Made by a program: the position numbers and the translations under genes. The notes under the pieces were generated by a model that ran no database searches, was not told where the DNA came from, and saw only the letters and a list, made by a program, of their open reading frames with translations. From Cyanobacteria bacterium TGS_CYA1 (GTDB lineage Bacteria > Cyanobacteriota > Vampirovibrionia > Obscuribacterales > Obscuribacteraceae), in assembly GCA_026129135.1 (NCBI GenBank), contig JAHCIQ010000008.1, positions 186,001 to 250,000 of the forward strand: 64,000 bases of DNA, in the 5' to 3' direction. Positions 35,162-43,781 of the stretch are shown in pieces; position 1 is the stretch's first letter; each line of letters starts with the position of its first letter.

Positions 35162-35758
35162 GTGGCATGGATTGATCCGATTATTTTGCAAGGCGAACAT
35201 GCTTCGCTCGAACCTCTGTCATTTGAACATGAACCCGGTTTGCAAAGTGCGGTTCGTGATGGCGAGCTTTGGAAGCTCTGGTATACATTTATTCCCGAGC
35301 CAGACAAAATGCATCAAGAAATCGAACGCCGGTTGAATCTTCAGTCTTCTGGCGTGATGGTGCCTTTTACGGTGATATCCAAGAAGAGTCGAGAGCCTGC
35401 AGGCATGACTACCTTCATGAATATCGACGCACCTAATCGCCGACTGGAAATCGGCTCGACCTGGTATCAAGCTTCTGCTCAGCGCACCGCCATTAATACC
35501 GAATGTAAATTGATGCTTTTGACTCATGCATTTGAAAGGCTCGATTGTATCGCTGTAGAGTTCAGAACATCCTTCTTCAATCATCAAAGCAGACGCGGTA
35601 TCGAGCGCATTGGTGCCAAGCTCGATGGCATTCTGCGCAATCACACAATCATGCCCAATGGCACGTTCAGAGACCAATGTGTTTACAGCATAATTGAAAG
35701 TGAATGGCCAGCCGTAAAAGCCCATCTGACTTTTCAACTGGAAAAAAATAATAGCTGA
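35162..35758 (+). CDS. GNAT acetyltransferase (RimJ/RimL-like)
   Basis: This 198-residue GNAT protein has LQGEHASLEPLSFEHEPGL at the start, the beta-strand region FTVISKKSREPAGMTTFMN, the central RRLEIGSTWYQASAQRTAINTE corresponding to the acetyl-CoA region, and an N-terminal-acetyltransferase-like C-terminus. The family often acetylates protein N-termini or small molecules. The start is a GTG with AGGAG upstream. Its TGA overlaps the ATG of the acyltransferase gene. The substrate is unknown. Confidence 0.88.
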   Translation: MAWIDPIILQGEHASLEPLSFEHEPGLQSAVRDGELWKLWYTFIPEPDKMHQEIERRLNLQSSGVMVPFTVISKKSREPAGMTTFMNIDAPNRRLEIGSTWYQASAQRTAINTECKLMLLTHAFERLDCIAVEFRTSFFNHQSRRGIERIGAKLDGILRNHTIMPNGTFRDQCVYSIIESEWPAVKAHLTFQLEKNNS

Positions 35759-36954
35759 TGCTGGATTTTGTTAAACCACGAACTTCGTTTCCACTTTTGA
35801 CTTTAGTGAAGATGCTCTGGCCGTTTTATGTCCTTTTCAAATACGGTAAGTTGCATATTGATCTTTCAGACGAGGTCGATGAAACTTTTGAGCGACTCAA
35901 ACGAAAAACAGTAGTGATCTGTCCTAACCATTCGCACAAGCTAGATCCCGATGTAATGTTCGCCTTGTCGCGTCGGGTCAGACAAAATTTCAATTTTCTT
36001 GCTGCGCGTGAAATTTTTGGTTCGTATAAAAGCAGAAAATACAGATGGATGCAAAAACTCGGATGCTTTTCTATTGAAAGAGGCGCTGCCGATATTCAAT
36101 CAATCAAAGCCATTCACGAAGTCTTGACTGAGGACGAGAATAAACTGGTAATTTTTCCCGAGGGCGAAGTTAGTCATCAAAACGATTATCTAATGAACTT
36201 AGAAGATGGAGTAGAGCGAATGGCGCTCACTGCCTGCAAAGATTTGAAAAAAGAAGATCCAAACAAAACATTGTATATTCTGCCAGTGATACTCAAATAT
36301 CGATTTTCTCAAAATATCTGGCCTGAAATTTTGCAAACGCTCAGCCGAGTGGAAGCGCATCTGGAGATTCAAGTCGCGCCTGATACTTCCGTCAGCGCGA
36401 GAATTCGCAATTGTCTCTTGAAGGGTCTTGATAGACTTGAAACAAGACACAATGTCACTAAACGAGCAAATGATCTGGAAGAACGTTTGTCAAACTTGCG
36501 CGAGCGTTTGATTGAAATTTCCAAAGAATACTTGAAAGTCGAGTTGTCATCGAATCTCGGGCAGGTTTCACAACTGCATGTTCTGCGCAATAGTTTCGCC
36601 TTCAACCAGTTTGCCGATGGTTCGAATCTGGAGCTGTCGCCAGAAGACCGTGTTCACTACGAGGAATTGCGTCTTGCCACGCACACTGTGGCTATAGGAG
36701 AGCATAGTTTTAAGGAAAATCTTACTCAAGAGAATGCCGCTGAGTTGGTCAATCTATTAGAAGAAGCAATAACTGGAAAAATCACACTGCGCTTGCCAGA
36801 TATCGCCGAGATTGGCGTAGCAAAAGAAATAGACGTATCCGAATTTCTAAAAGAATTCGAGACCAAAAAGTCCAAAGGTGTGCAGGCGCTCAAGATAGAG
36901 TTGTCCACTAGAATGAAGCAACGAAATATAGAGTTTGGTAAAACTCGCGTTTAG
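35758..36954 (+). CDS. PlsC-like 1-acylglycerol-3-phosphate acyltransferase family protein
   Basis: The 398-residue protein has a PlsC domain (about residues 55-220). Catalytic HX4D is in NHSHKLDPDVMF, and the second conserved block is FPEGEVSHQN. A long helical C-terminal extension (about 230-398), absent from minimal PlsC proteins, is rich in charged coiled-coil segments. It could make phosphatidic acid, but the extension and its substrate pocket leave room for other acyl acceptors. It lacks a signal peptide and is likely a peripheral membrane enzyme. It is translationally coupled to the GNAT gene. Confidence 0.88.
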   Translation: MLDFVKPRTSFPLLTLVKMLWPFYVLFKYGKLHIDLSDEVDETFERLKRKTVVICPNHSHKLDPDVMFALSRRVRQNFNFLAAREIFGSYKSRKYRWMQKLGCFSIERGAADIQSIKAIHEVLTEDENKLVIFPEGEVSHQNDYLMNLEDGVERMALTACKDLKKEDPNKTLYILPVILKYRFSQNIWPEILQTLSRVEAHLEIQVAPDTSVSARIRNCLLKGLDRLETRHNVTKRANDLEERLSNLRERLIEISKEYLKVELSSNLGQVSQLHVLRNSFAFNQFADGSNLELSPEDRVHYEELRLATHTVAIGEHSFKENLTQENAAELVNLLEEAITGKITLRLPDIAEIGVAKEIDVSEFLKEFETKKSKGVQALKIELSTRMKQRNIEFGKTRV

Positions 36955-37784
36955 TAGTTGGAAATGAAAATCTCAGAGCCAATCTTGCTCGTGTGTTCTG
37001 TGTTGCAATTATTCATGCCGTATTGCAGCGACCATTTCTTTATCTTAGCCCAGTCGTATAGCTTGCGGATTTGAGCGCAGTCGTCATATGTAATCAAAAA
37101 TTTGTGGTCACTACGCTTCAAGCAATCTGCCAGTAACTCGTGATCGAATTCGTGGAGAATGCCACCGCGACCATAAAGCCTTGATGCGGTGAAATAGGGC
37201 GGATCGATAAAGATAAAAACGTTTTTGCCCGGCTCGCGTATGACTTTTTCAAACCCTAAATTAGTAATTTGAGTTCCGCGCAACGCATTTGGCATTGGAC
37301 TCAATCGTTCGATCGATGAAGCAGTGAAACGACGCTGACTTGCGAGTTTTGAAAATCCACCAGCTTTTGTGGTGCCCGAAAATGTGACACGATTGAAAAA
37401 GAAAAATAGCAAAGCTTCGCGATATTCGCTATGGGGATCTTCTTTGCGTGCGTCTATAAAATATTTTTTTATCTCGTCGCTAGAATTGAATCGCGTTCGC
37501 ATCTGCTCTAATTCGTTTTGCAGCTGCTGGCAGACGCTTGGGTCTTGCACCGACTTCCAAAAAGAAACAAGTTCTTTGAATTTGTCGTTTATCCAGTAAG
37601 TTTTGGCGAAAGAAATAGAGCGCGCATGAAAATAAACGCTGCCACCACCAACTAGTGGCTCTCTATATTCTTCTGCGTTTTGGGGCAAAAGTTTTGAAAT
37701 TTGCAAAATGGCTCTTTGTTTTCCGCCTGGATATCTAAGCGGTGATTTAAACAATTTTTTCGCCACCGAATTGGACTTGTCCAT
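36951..37784 (-). CDS. Dam-type DNA adenine-N6 methyltransferase (D12 class)
   Basis: This 277-residue enzyme has the D12-class order: the AdoMet-binding FxGxG-equivalent SPLRYPGGKQRAI, then PLVGGGSVYFHA, and the catalytic DPPY motif in FIFIDPPYFTAS. The length matches Dam (about 270). D12 enzymes usually recognise GATC or a related short site; the specificity is not readable from sequence. No restriction endonuclease is adjacent, so it is an orphan methylase. It is convergent with the acyltransferase gene, with four bases of overlap. Confidence 0.9.
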   Translation of the reverse strand: MDKSNSVAKKLFKSPLRYPGGKQRAILQISKLLPQNAEEYREPLVGGGSVYFHARSISFAKTYWINDKFKELVSFWKSVQDPSVCQQLQNELEQMRTRFNSSDEIKKYFIDARKEDPHSEYREALLFFFFNRVTFSGTTKAGGFSKLASQRRFTASSIERLSPMPNALRGTQITNLGFEKVIREPGKNVFIFIDPPYFTASRLYGRGGILHEFDHELLADCLKRSDHKFLITYDDCAQIRKLYDWAKIKKWSLQYGMNNCNTEHTSKIGSEIFISNY

Positions 37785-37888
37785 AACCTAATGATAACCC
37801 GATTTGTCTGGCGGGACAAAGCCGCAAGTTTTAAGCTCGCACATGGAATAAATCGGCTAAAATACGAAAAGCTCCAACGGGTAGGACG

Positions 37889-38569
37889 ATGAAATCCAAA
37901 CTTCAAAAGCTTATTTTGGCTGTATCGGCATTGGTTTGTGTCCAGTCTGCCGCACTGGCAGCACCCATGACATTCGAGTCTGCAGTTTCCGAGTATAAGG
38001 CAGGACATTATCAATCCGCACTATCGATGTTCAAAACATTTGGTGCAAGCAGCCCAAACAACGCTTATGTTCATTATTACATAGCACTTTGTCAGCACCG
38101 CCTGGGTCATATCGACCAAGCCAGGCAGGAATATCAGTTTGTAGTCCAGAGTCGCGATGCCAAGCTGGCACCAATGGCTCAGACTGCGATGGCTCAACTC
38201 TCAAGAGCCCATACATCTGGCGGCGGGTCGGTTTCTCAAGCTTCCGCAAGCGGAACTACCCAGGGAAGTTCACCATCACAGGTGTCATCAAGTCGCAGAG
38301 CTAAAAAAGTGATTGAATTCTACGCCGATTGGTGAGGTCCGTGCAAAAAATTTGCGCCCGTGTTTGACGCAACCAAGAATAGCGGTAAATTCAGAGATAT
38401 TACTTTTCAGCAAGTAGACCTTGATTCGCACGATCCCATGGTCGAGCAGTATTCTATTCGTTCGATACCACGTCTGGTGATTTTATCTGGCAGCAACGAA
38501 GTTCTATACAACGGCCGCGTTTCAATGGAACAGAGCGGTTTTGAGGAGCTAATCAACCAATATCGTTGA
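37889..38569 (+). CDS. Predicted secreted TPR-thioredoxin selenoprotein, copy 1 (in-frame TGA at codon 149)
   Basis: The reading frame is open from the ATG to TAG-independent stop TGA at 38567 if the internal TGA at 38333-38335 is read through, giving 226 residues. Residues 1-26 are a signal peptide and about 30-110 are TPR-like (SAVSEYKAGHYQSALSMFK). About 110-138 is a Ser/Thr-rich linker, and 138-226 is a thioredoxin fold. The TGA falls exactly on the catalytic Cys: KKVIEFYADW-U-GPCKKFAP, with Cys152 as partner and cis-Pro194 in SIPR. The frame downstream is conserved in the next gene, so it is not a decayed pseudogene. Selenocysteine is the simplest reading; it needs SelABCD elsewhere in the genome. 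The ATG has GGTAGGA upstream. Confidence 0.85.
38336..38359 (+). promoter_or_regulatory. SECIS-like hairpin after the UGA, copy 1
   Basis: Five bases after TGA, GTGCAAA (38341-38347) pairs with TTTGCGC (38351-38357) around an AAA loop. It can be extended by GG/CC with a small bulge. Position fits a bacterial SECIS, which lies immediately 3' of the UGA. Confidence 0.5.
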
Positions 38570-38579
38570 GGTTTGCATC

Positions 38580-39254
38580 GTGTTCAAGAATAATTTGAAT
38601 AAAATGGCATCAGCGCTTTGTTTGTCGATCGTAATTTCAGGCGCGGGTCTAAGTGACTTGCATGCTGCGCCAATGACGTTTCAATCTGCTGTTGCCGAAT
38701 ACAAAGCAGGAAAGTATCAGTCTGCCTTGGCCATGTTCAAAGCCTTTGCCAAAGCCAGTCCGAACAATGTCACAGTTCACTATTACACTGCGCTGTGCCA
38801 CCATGCCTTGAATCATGTAGAACAAGCAAGGCAAGAATACAATTTTGTAATTGCCAATGGAGAACCTTCATTCAAAGCTTTAGCGGAGAAAGCGATGTCT
38901 CGTCTTGGTAGCGCTCAACCCTCCAGCGCCACTGCTGCATCACAAGGTCCGACTTCACCATCGCAGGCGGTGCCGGCTCGCCGTGCCAAGAAGGTGATAG
39001 ATTTTTACGCCGACTGGTGAGGTCCGTGTAAAACTTTTGCGCCCGTGTTTGACGCAGTAAAAAAAGACAGCAGATACAGAGATATTCAATTTCAGTCTAT
39101 CGATTTAGATCAGGACGAGGCGACAGCCGACAAATACAATGTCGAATCGATTCCAACTGTAGTGATACTATCTGGCACTGGTGCAGTGTTGTACAACGAC
39201 CATCCGCCAATGGATAAAGCTGGTTTTGAAGAAATTCTGAATCGTTTTCGCTAA
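38580..39254 (+). CDS. Predicted secreted TPR-thioredoxin selenoprotein, copy 2 (in-frame TGA at codon 147)
   Basis: This tandem paralogue of the preceding gene starts 10 bases after its stop at a GTG with GAGG in the stop region. With the TGA at 39018-39020 read as selenocysteine it encodes 224 residues: a signal peptide (to about residue 30), a TPR-like region (SAVAEYKAGKYQSALAMFK), a Ser/Ala linker, and a thioredoxin domain with IDFYADW-U-GPCKTFAP, partner Cys150 and cis-Pro192 in SIPT. The two copies differ at many positions yet both keep TGA at the catalytic residue. The conserved layout suggests an exported redox partner pair. Confidence 0.85.
39021..39044 (+). promoter_or_regulatory. 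SECIS-like hairpin after the UGA, copy 2
   Basis: GTGTAAA (39026-39032) pairs with TTTGCGC (39036-39042) around an ACT loop. Compared with copy 1, a C-G pair has become U-G and the loop has changed, but the stem is retained at the same distance from the TGA. Confidence 0.5.
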
Positions 39255-40198
39255 GCTAAATATTCTTCCAGTTTGTCGAGCGAGCCTGTCCAGCCCTGGA
39301 ACATACCGGTGCGCGCCTGGATAAATGTCGCAAGTTCGGGAACGCTTGTCTCGCCGTGACATTCCCAGGTGATTGTGACGCGTGTTTGCTCTGGACCTTC
39401 TTTGGTCAGCTCGACGATTGTAAGCATAGTTTCAGGCCAGGTCGGTGCCATCGGGTGGCGTGTTACCTTTTCGTTTTCGTCGCAAAATTGTTGCGTATAC
39501 TCAATCAAGGTTGGCTTCTCGACTCTCAAATAGTCGGAACGTCCAAACATCTTTTTGCCGCCAGGACCGCTCATGCACGAAAAACTGCTGCCACCAGATT
39601 TGATATCGGAGCGGAAAAATTCCATTTCGAAACCTTTTGGTGCAAGCCACTGGGCAAGATGATTTGGCTCCGTCCACACTTCGAACATTTTTTCAATAGG
39701 TACTTCGAAAGAGCGGTTGAGCACGAATAAATCTCTGTCGCTTTTCTTTTTCTCTAGATACTCTGCAAGTCTGTCCCAGGTGGAATCACCGCCGGCTTCT
39801 TTAACGAATTTACGAGTCTGCTCTGCTGCTTCTGGAGTAGGCAAAGCCATAGTCATGTCCATTGTGGTCTTTCCATCTTTTTCGGAAAAAAGTACGGTGA
39901 CTCGAAAAAGCGGCTTCTGTTCGTCGTTGCCACCATGGTCGTATACAAGTTTTTTGAATTCTTCTACTTCTAGATAATGAGTTTTGTTGACGTATTCGAC
40001 CTTATTTGGTCCAAGCATAGTGTAATGCCAGTGACCGCCGGGCTTGAGTTCTTTGCTGTGCGTTTCGATGCTGAAACCGCGTGGTCCCCACCAGTAAAAT
40101 GCTTTATCCGCGTCGGTAAAGGCTGACCAAACATCTTTGACCGGATGGTTGTATACACGAGTGAGCTTAAGCTCGTTTGTGGGGCTTTTTACGGGCAT
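39251..40198 (-). CDS. Tandem AHSA1-domain (SRPBCC) protein
   Basis: The 315-residue protein has two Aha1/START-like domains: residues about 8-155 (LTRVYNHPVKDVWSAFTDAD, WWGPRGFSIETH) and about 160-312 (LNRSFEVPIEKMFEVWTEPN, WLAPKGFEMEFFRSD). The repeated block of AW/WW-GP-KGF is diagnostic of AHSA1 (PF08327). These proteins bind hydrophobic ligands or act as stress-response factors. Two fused copies are less common than one. It is convergent with the selenoprotein gene, overlapping its stop by 4 bases. Confidence 0.9.
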   Translation of the reverse strand: MPVKSPTNELKLTRVYNHPVKDVWSAFTDADKAFYWWGPRGFSIETHSKELKPGGHWHYTMLGPNKVEYVNKTHYLEVEEFKKLVYDHGGNDEQKPLFRVTVLFSEKDGKTTMDMTMALPTPEAAEQTRKFVKEAGGDSTWDRLAEYLEKKKSDRDLFVLNRSFEVPIEKMFEVWTEPNHLAQWLAPKGFEMEFFRSDIKSGGSSFSCMSGPGGKKMFGRSDYLRVEKPTLIEYTQQFCDENEKVTRHPMAPTWPETMLTIVELTKEGPEQTRVTITWECHGETSVPELATFIQARTGMFQGWTGSLDKLEEYLA

Positions 40199-40272
40199 TT
40201 TTAATTCCTGCTCGGGGCACGCTTATTGTTTCATTTTGACAACCTGCCCGGCAATAGTATTTAATCGAAGAT

Positions 40273-40734
40273 ATGAATTTAGTTAGATACATTGTTGCTG
40301 TGGCTCTCGTTCTAGCGCCTTTTTTGAATTGTGATGCAAAAGAGAAGGACGACAAAGTTCTGTGTGCCAAACTGAAAAATGAACTTAGAGTCAAGTATAA
40401 ATTGCCAGCTAAAGCTGATAACGCTGAGGAGCTGGAAGATACACGCAGTCTGGTGAAGCAACTGGAAAGCAAGCTCGACCAGAAACGTAAGGAAAAAGAA
40501 ACCGCGCCGACTAGTGTGTCTAAAGAACAGGCTATGAACCGAAGAATGGAGATTGGAAATCTCGAATATGAAATCGACAATTTAAGCGATTTCATACCCG
40601 AGATTAAGGCTAAGAAGGACGAAGAGTTGGAACGAAAGAAATCCGAACAGTCCGCACTTCGTAATGACCGGGATGACAGAGATTATCAACCGTTATATTG
40701 GAATGTTCCGTTTCATCGAAACTATAAAAAGTGA
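40273..40734 (+). CDS. Small secreted coiled-coil protein, unknown
   Basis: This 153-residue protein has a short signal peptide (MNLVRYIVAVALVLAPFLN, cut near DAKE). The mature region is charged and helical (VKQLESKLDQKRKEKE; MEIGNLEYEIDNLSDFIPEI), predicted to be a coiled coil. The tail NDRDDRDYQPLYWNVPFHR is polar. No family is recognised. It overlaps the convergent next gene by 13 bases. Confidence 0.7.
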   Translation: MNLVRYIVAVALVLAPFLNCDAKEKDDKVLCAKLKNELRVKYKLPAKADNAEELEDTRSLVKQLESKLDQKRKEKETAPTSVSKEQAMNRRMEIGNLEYEIDNLSDFIPEIKAKKDEELERKKSEQSALRNDRDDRDYQPLYWNVPFHRNYKK

Positions 40735-41072
40735 TTCGCGGGATTGGCTGGCAGAGCCGCACTAGTTTCTTTGGCTATGCGACCATTCCAGTGTTTGCAA
40801 AATTCTTCTTTGTCCATCCTGTAGGGATAGCCTTTTTCAGGATCGCGAATATTGATCATGCCATCTTCCGTTTCGCCATCAACTACCACGACCTTGGCGT
40901 GTCGGTTTACAAGTGTCCAGCTCGCACACCACGAGCCAGGCATTTTTAAAAGTGTCTCCAGGCGCTCCAGCTTAGTCTGGTTGGGATTGGTCTGCCCACC
41001 TACAAAACATTCGCCCAGGGCTTGAGCAAGCGCCTCTAAATTACTCTCGGGACCGTCATCTATTTTTGCCAT
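40722..41072 (-). CDS. Possible cysteine-protease-fold (C39/papain-like) small protein
   Basis: This 116-residue protein has a C-terminal half, HAKVVVVDGETEDGMINIRDP followed by FCKHWNG, that matches the His-strand-(I/V)xDP-x-G-...-W-G pattern of C39/papain-like peptidase domains. The expected N-terminal catalytic Cys/Gln segment is not clear (a C is in GSWCASW). It is much shorter than a full protease and may be a toxin-immunity type, a degenerate enzyme or a binding domain. The upstream minus-strand gene ends 14 bases before its start. Confidence 0.55.
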   Translation of the reverse strand: MAKIDDGPESNLEALAQALGECFVGGQTNPNQTKLERLETLLKMPGSWCASWTLVNRHAKVVVVDGETEDGMINIRDPEKGYPYRMDKEEFCKHWNGRIAKETSAALPANPANHFL

Positions 41073-41086
41073 ACAAACTATCTCCT

Positions 41087-41605
41087 CTAAAGTCTCAAAA
41101 CAAATGGGGATGGATGACCTTTGAAAATTTGAGCAGCATTGAATAAGCCAAGCCAGTGCGCAAGCTCTTCCCTCGACTTTGGATCGAGTCGAAACTTTTG
41201 TTCAAGCATTTCTGCATCCCAGATGACGGGTCCATCGTCAGGAACAATTATTTCGAATTGCTCGATTTCTTCGTCGGCTTTCAATGCCAGTGCCCACCTG
41301 TTGGCGGATTCAGTTTTGCCATGCCAAATGACAGAAATAATTTCAGTATCGTGAGTGGATTTTTTTTCAACCGGATTATTGAACGACCACATGCCGAATA
41401 TGCTTTTTTCAAGTAATTCGGCTGATTTGTCGCGCCTGGTCAAATGAATGTATTCTTGATTTGCTCTACTCATGACTGTGAGATTTTCGAGCACTGTATA
41501 AAAAATAAAATCGTACACTCCGAAGTCTCCATCGTTTCTTCCAGCTATAAGCCGGGCAGAAGCCGATGTGAGAAATTGAAGCTCAATGGGGAAGATGTGA
41601 ATCAT
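41087..41605 (-). CDS. Uncharacterised 172-residue protein
   Basis: This soluble protein has an N-terminal beta-rich segment and a C-terminal region FRLDPKSREELAHWLGLFNAAQ with helical character. I recognise no domain or motif. It is immediately upstream of the small C39-like gene on the same strand (14-bp gap), so the two may be an operon. Confidence 0.6.
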   Translation of the reverse strand: MIHIFPIELQFLTSASARLIAGRNDGDFGVYDFIFYTVLENLTVMSRANQEYIHLTRRDKSAELLEKSIFGMWSFNNPVEKKSTHDTEIISVIWHGKTESANRWALALKADEEIEQFEIIVPDDGPVIWDAEMLEQKFRLDPKSREELAHWLGLFNAAQIFKGHPSPFVLRL

Positions 41606-41720
41606 AGTCCTCCTTGCGCTTATATGCGATTTTTAAACTTGTTATAATTATACCGTATCTGGTATCAAAAAGCGACTTTTGAGAGGTCGCGAGAGGCTGT
41701 GCCAGACTTGGTTTTTAAGT

Positions 41721-43028
41721 TTAATCAAAGAGCGATGAATGACCGTATTTCTTCACCAAGACTAAACAGTCTAATTTCTTTTTCTCTTCGCCAGATATTT
41801 CGTAAATCAAGCTTAAAAGCTGGTTTGCATCGCCATCATTAGGCGCGAGTTTTAAAAGGTCGTCAATTAAGACTTTCGCATCAGCTGATTTTTCATTCTT
41901 AATCAAGCAATATGCGTACATTAGTTGGGGTAATCTTAATTCGCTGTTTAAATCTAAGGCTTGTTTCGCGACAGCCAAAGCATCCGCAAGAAGATTTCTT
42001 TTCAAGCAAATATATGCTTTTACAGCCAGTGCTACCGGCTGCCAGTCGGGCGAAGAATAGTTAGGGCTGTCTTGCGTATTTAAATCGGCTTCTGCTTTTT
42101 CTATCTCGCCCAGGCAAGAATATGCAAGTGCTCTGAATATGAATAGGTAACTGAAAGGTTGAGATACAATCTCTTTTGAAGTAACTTCAATCAAATCCTG
42201 CCATTTTCCTAAGCTAACAAGAATTTCGATTTGAATAGCAATAAATTGATTGTATTCATCGATTGAAACTTGCTTTCCAAATGCCAAAGTGTTTTCAATT
42301 AACGACAAAGCTTCATCGCTTCTACACAAGCAATGCAAAGTTTGAGCTTTGAAAGCATCAGCCAAATATTTGTTTCTGCCAGCGTACAAGGGGGATGCGG
42401 TAAAGTTGGTTACATCTAAGAGGGCATCTTCGTAGTTTTTCATCAAATACTTGATTCGAGCTCTCTCAAACTTGTATGCCGCTTCCTGAGCAGGATCGAG
42501 AGCAATTGCCTTATTAAGATCGTTGAGCGAAGTCTCGAAGTTTTTCAGATAAAATTGCGCCATTCCCCGAAGGTAATACCCATTTGGTTTGTCTGCCAAT
42601 AGAAGAATTATTCTATTACTGTAATTGAGACATTTATCGAACTCTTGCAGTTCAAGAGCGGAGTTTGCTCCCATCGCAAAAAGTATAGGTGCTCTGCAGT
42701 CTTTTTGCAGAGCCAGGTCGCAAATTTCGACTAGTTTTCTATTTTGTTTCAGAATAATATGCGGCAGGGCCCGCGCCGTGTAAACAAGACCCAGGAAATT
42801 GAAGCCATCAATTTTCAAAGCATAAAACGCACCAAGTACGAACAGCAAAACTGCTGAAACGTGCTGATCAGCTTTAAAAGCCAGAAAGGCGGCAACTGCT
42901 AGCAATGCGGGCTTGAGAAGCGGAGAGCGAAAAGCTGGAAGCTTTTTCATCTCGCTTTTGAAAGTCAGAATCGCAACACCCAGTGCAAGTGCAAGACCGG
43001 CAATAATAGCAACGTTTATTTCAAACAT
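41721..43028 (-). CDS. Membrane-anchored TPR protein
   Basis: This 435-residue protein has two or three N-terminal hydrophobic helices (about residues 5-90) followed by TPR repeats. YYLRGMAQFYLKNFETSLNDLNKAIALDP and YKFERARIKYLMKNYEDALLD are typical TPR helices. It resembles the next gene upstream (43.1 kb), which is shorter. The role is likely protein-protein contact at the membrane; the partner is unknown. Confidence 0.82.
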   Translation of the reverse strand: MFEINVAIIAGLALALGVAILTFKSEMKKLPAFRSPLLKPALLAVAAFLAFKADQHVSAVLLFVLGAFYALKIDGFNFLGLVYTARALPHIILKQNRKLVEICDLALQKDCRAPILFAMGANSALELQEFDKCLNYSNRIILLLADKPNGYYLRGMAQFYLKNFETSLNDLNKAIALDPAQEAAYKFERARIKYLMKNYEDALLDVTNFTASPLYAGRNKYLADAFKAQTLHCLCRSDEALSLIENTLAFGKQVSIDEYNQFIAIQIEILVSLGKWQDLIEVTSKEIVSQPFSYLFIFRALAYSCLGEIEKAEADLNTQDSPNYSSPDWQPVALAVKAYICLKRNLLADALAVAKQALDLNSELRLPQLMYAYCLIKNEKSADAKVLIDDLLKLAPNDGDANQLLSLIYEISGEEKKKLDCLVLVKKYGHSSLFD

Positions 43029-43057
43029 TGCGTCATTATAAACGAAGCCCTATTTCT

Positions 43058-43768
43058 CTAGTGGTTTGATTTGAGGCTTGCGATGCAGTTTGTCCGAAGC
43101 AAATCGACTTCTGCTTCGAGCTCGTTTGTGCAATGTGATGACGATTTGAAATCGTCTAAATCGTTAAGTGCTGCTAGATAGTCAGCCAGTGCAATAAGTG
43201 TGCGAGCCCGCTTCAGCTTGAAAGCATTTTTTTGTTTGGGTTCAAGATCTATAGCCTTATTGAAATCATGGAGTGAATCATCAAACTTGCCCAGCTGAAA
43301 GTTCGTTTCGCCGCGAAGACTGTATCCTCGTGGATCATCATAATTCAAGAGTATTAGACGATTGCAGAACGGCAGGCTTTCTTCGTACTGTTTTAGACAT
43401 ATTGCAGAGGAAGCCGCATGATCGAATAAAGGGGCTATTCTATTGTCACCATTCAAAGCTTTTCTTCCTATCGAAATTATGTCTACATGATTTCTTGCGA
43501 TAAGTGCAGGCAAAGATTTGAACATGTATACGATTCCACTTATATTCATTGAACTTTGATTACTGGCTATCCAGAAGCTTAATAACAAAAGTGGTACACC
43601 GATAATCGGCAAATTGAAAATTGAAAAAAGCATTCCAATAGAAAATACCACTGTTCCTTTTAATTCAATTCTTCTGGATGCTGGAAGCTTCCTCATTTCT
43701 CGACGAAAATTTGCAAACGCAAATGCGATTATGATAGTTGGAATGATAAGGAAAAATAGAATGAACAT
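43058..43768 (-). CDS. Membrane-anchored TPR protein, shorter paralogue
   Basis: This 236-residue protein has N-terminal transmembrane helices (about residues 3-85) and a TPR section (GYSLRGETNFQLGKFDDSLHDFNKAIDLEP, KLKRARTLIALADYLAALNDLDDF). It matches the N-terminal half and first repeats of the 41.7-kb gene but lacks the C-terminal 180 residues. Either it is a shortened duplicate or the longer gene has extra repeats. It is 29 bases upstream of the longer gene, so they are likely an operon. Confidence 0.75.
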   Translation of the reverse strand: MFILFFLIIPTIIIAFAFANFRREMRKLPASRRIELKGTVVFSIGMLFSIFNLPIIGVPLLLLSFWIASNQSSMNISGIVYMFKSLPALIARNHVDIISIGRKALNGDNRIAPLFDHAASSAICLKQYEESLPFCNRLILLNYDDPRGYSLRGETNFQLGKFDDSLHDFNKAIDLEPKQKNAFKLKRARTLIALADYLAALNDLDDFKSSSHCTNELEAEVDLLRTNCIASLKSNH

Positions 43769-43781
43769 CTGATATGTGTAT

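Noticed and set aside
38333..39020. The internal TGAs as evidence for recoding of all TGA to Trp or Gly (code 4 or 25), or as pseudogenes
   Set aside because: Many genes here end at TGA with correct overlaps (for example ATGA junctions at 7593, 26464, 27681 and 45817), so TGA is a normal stop. The only internal TGAs are at active-site positions of thioredoxin-like folds, which favours selenocysteine.
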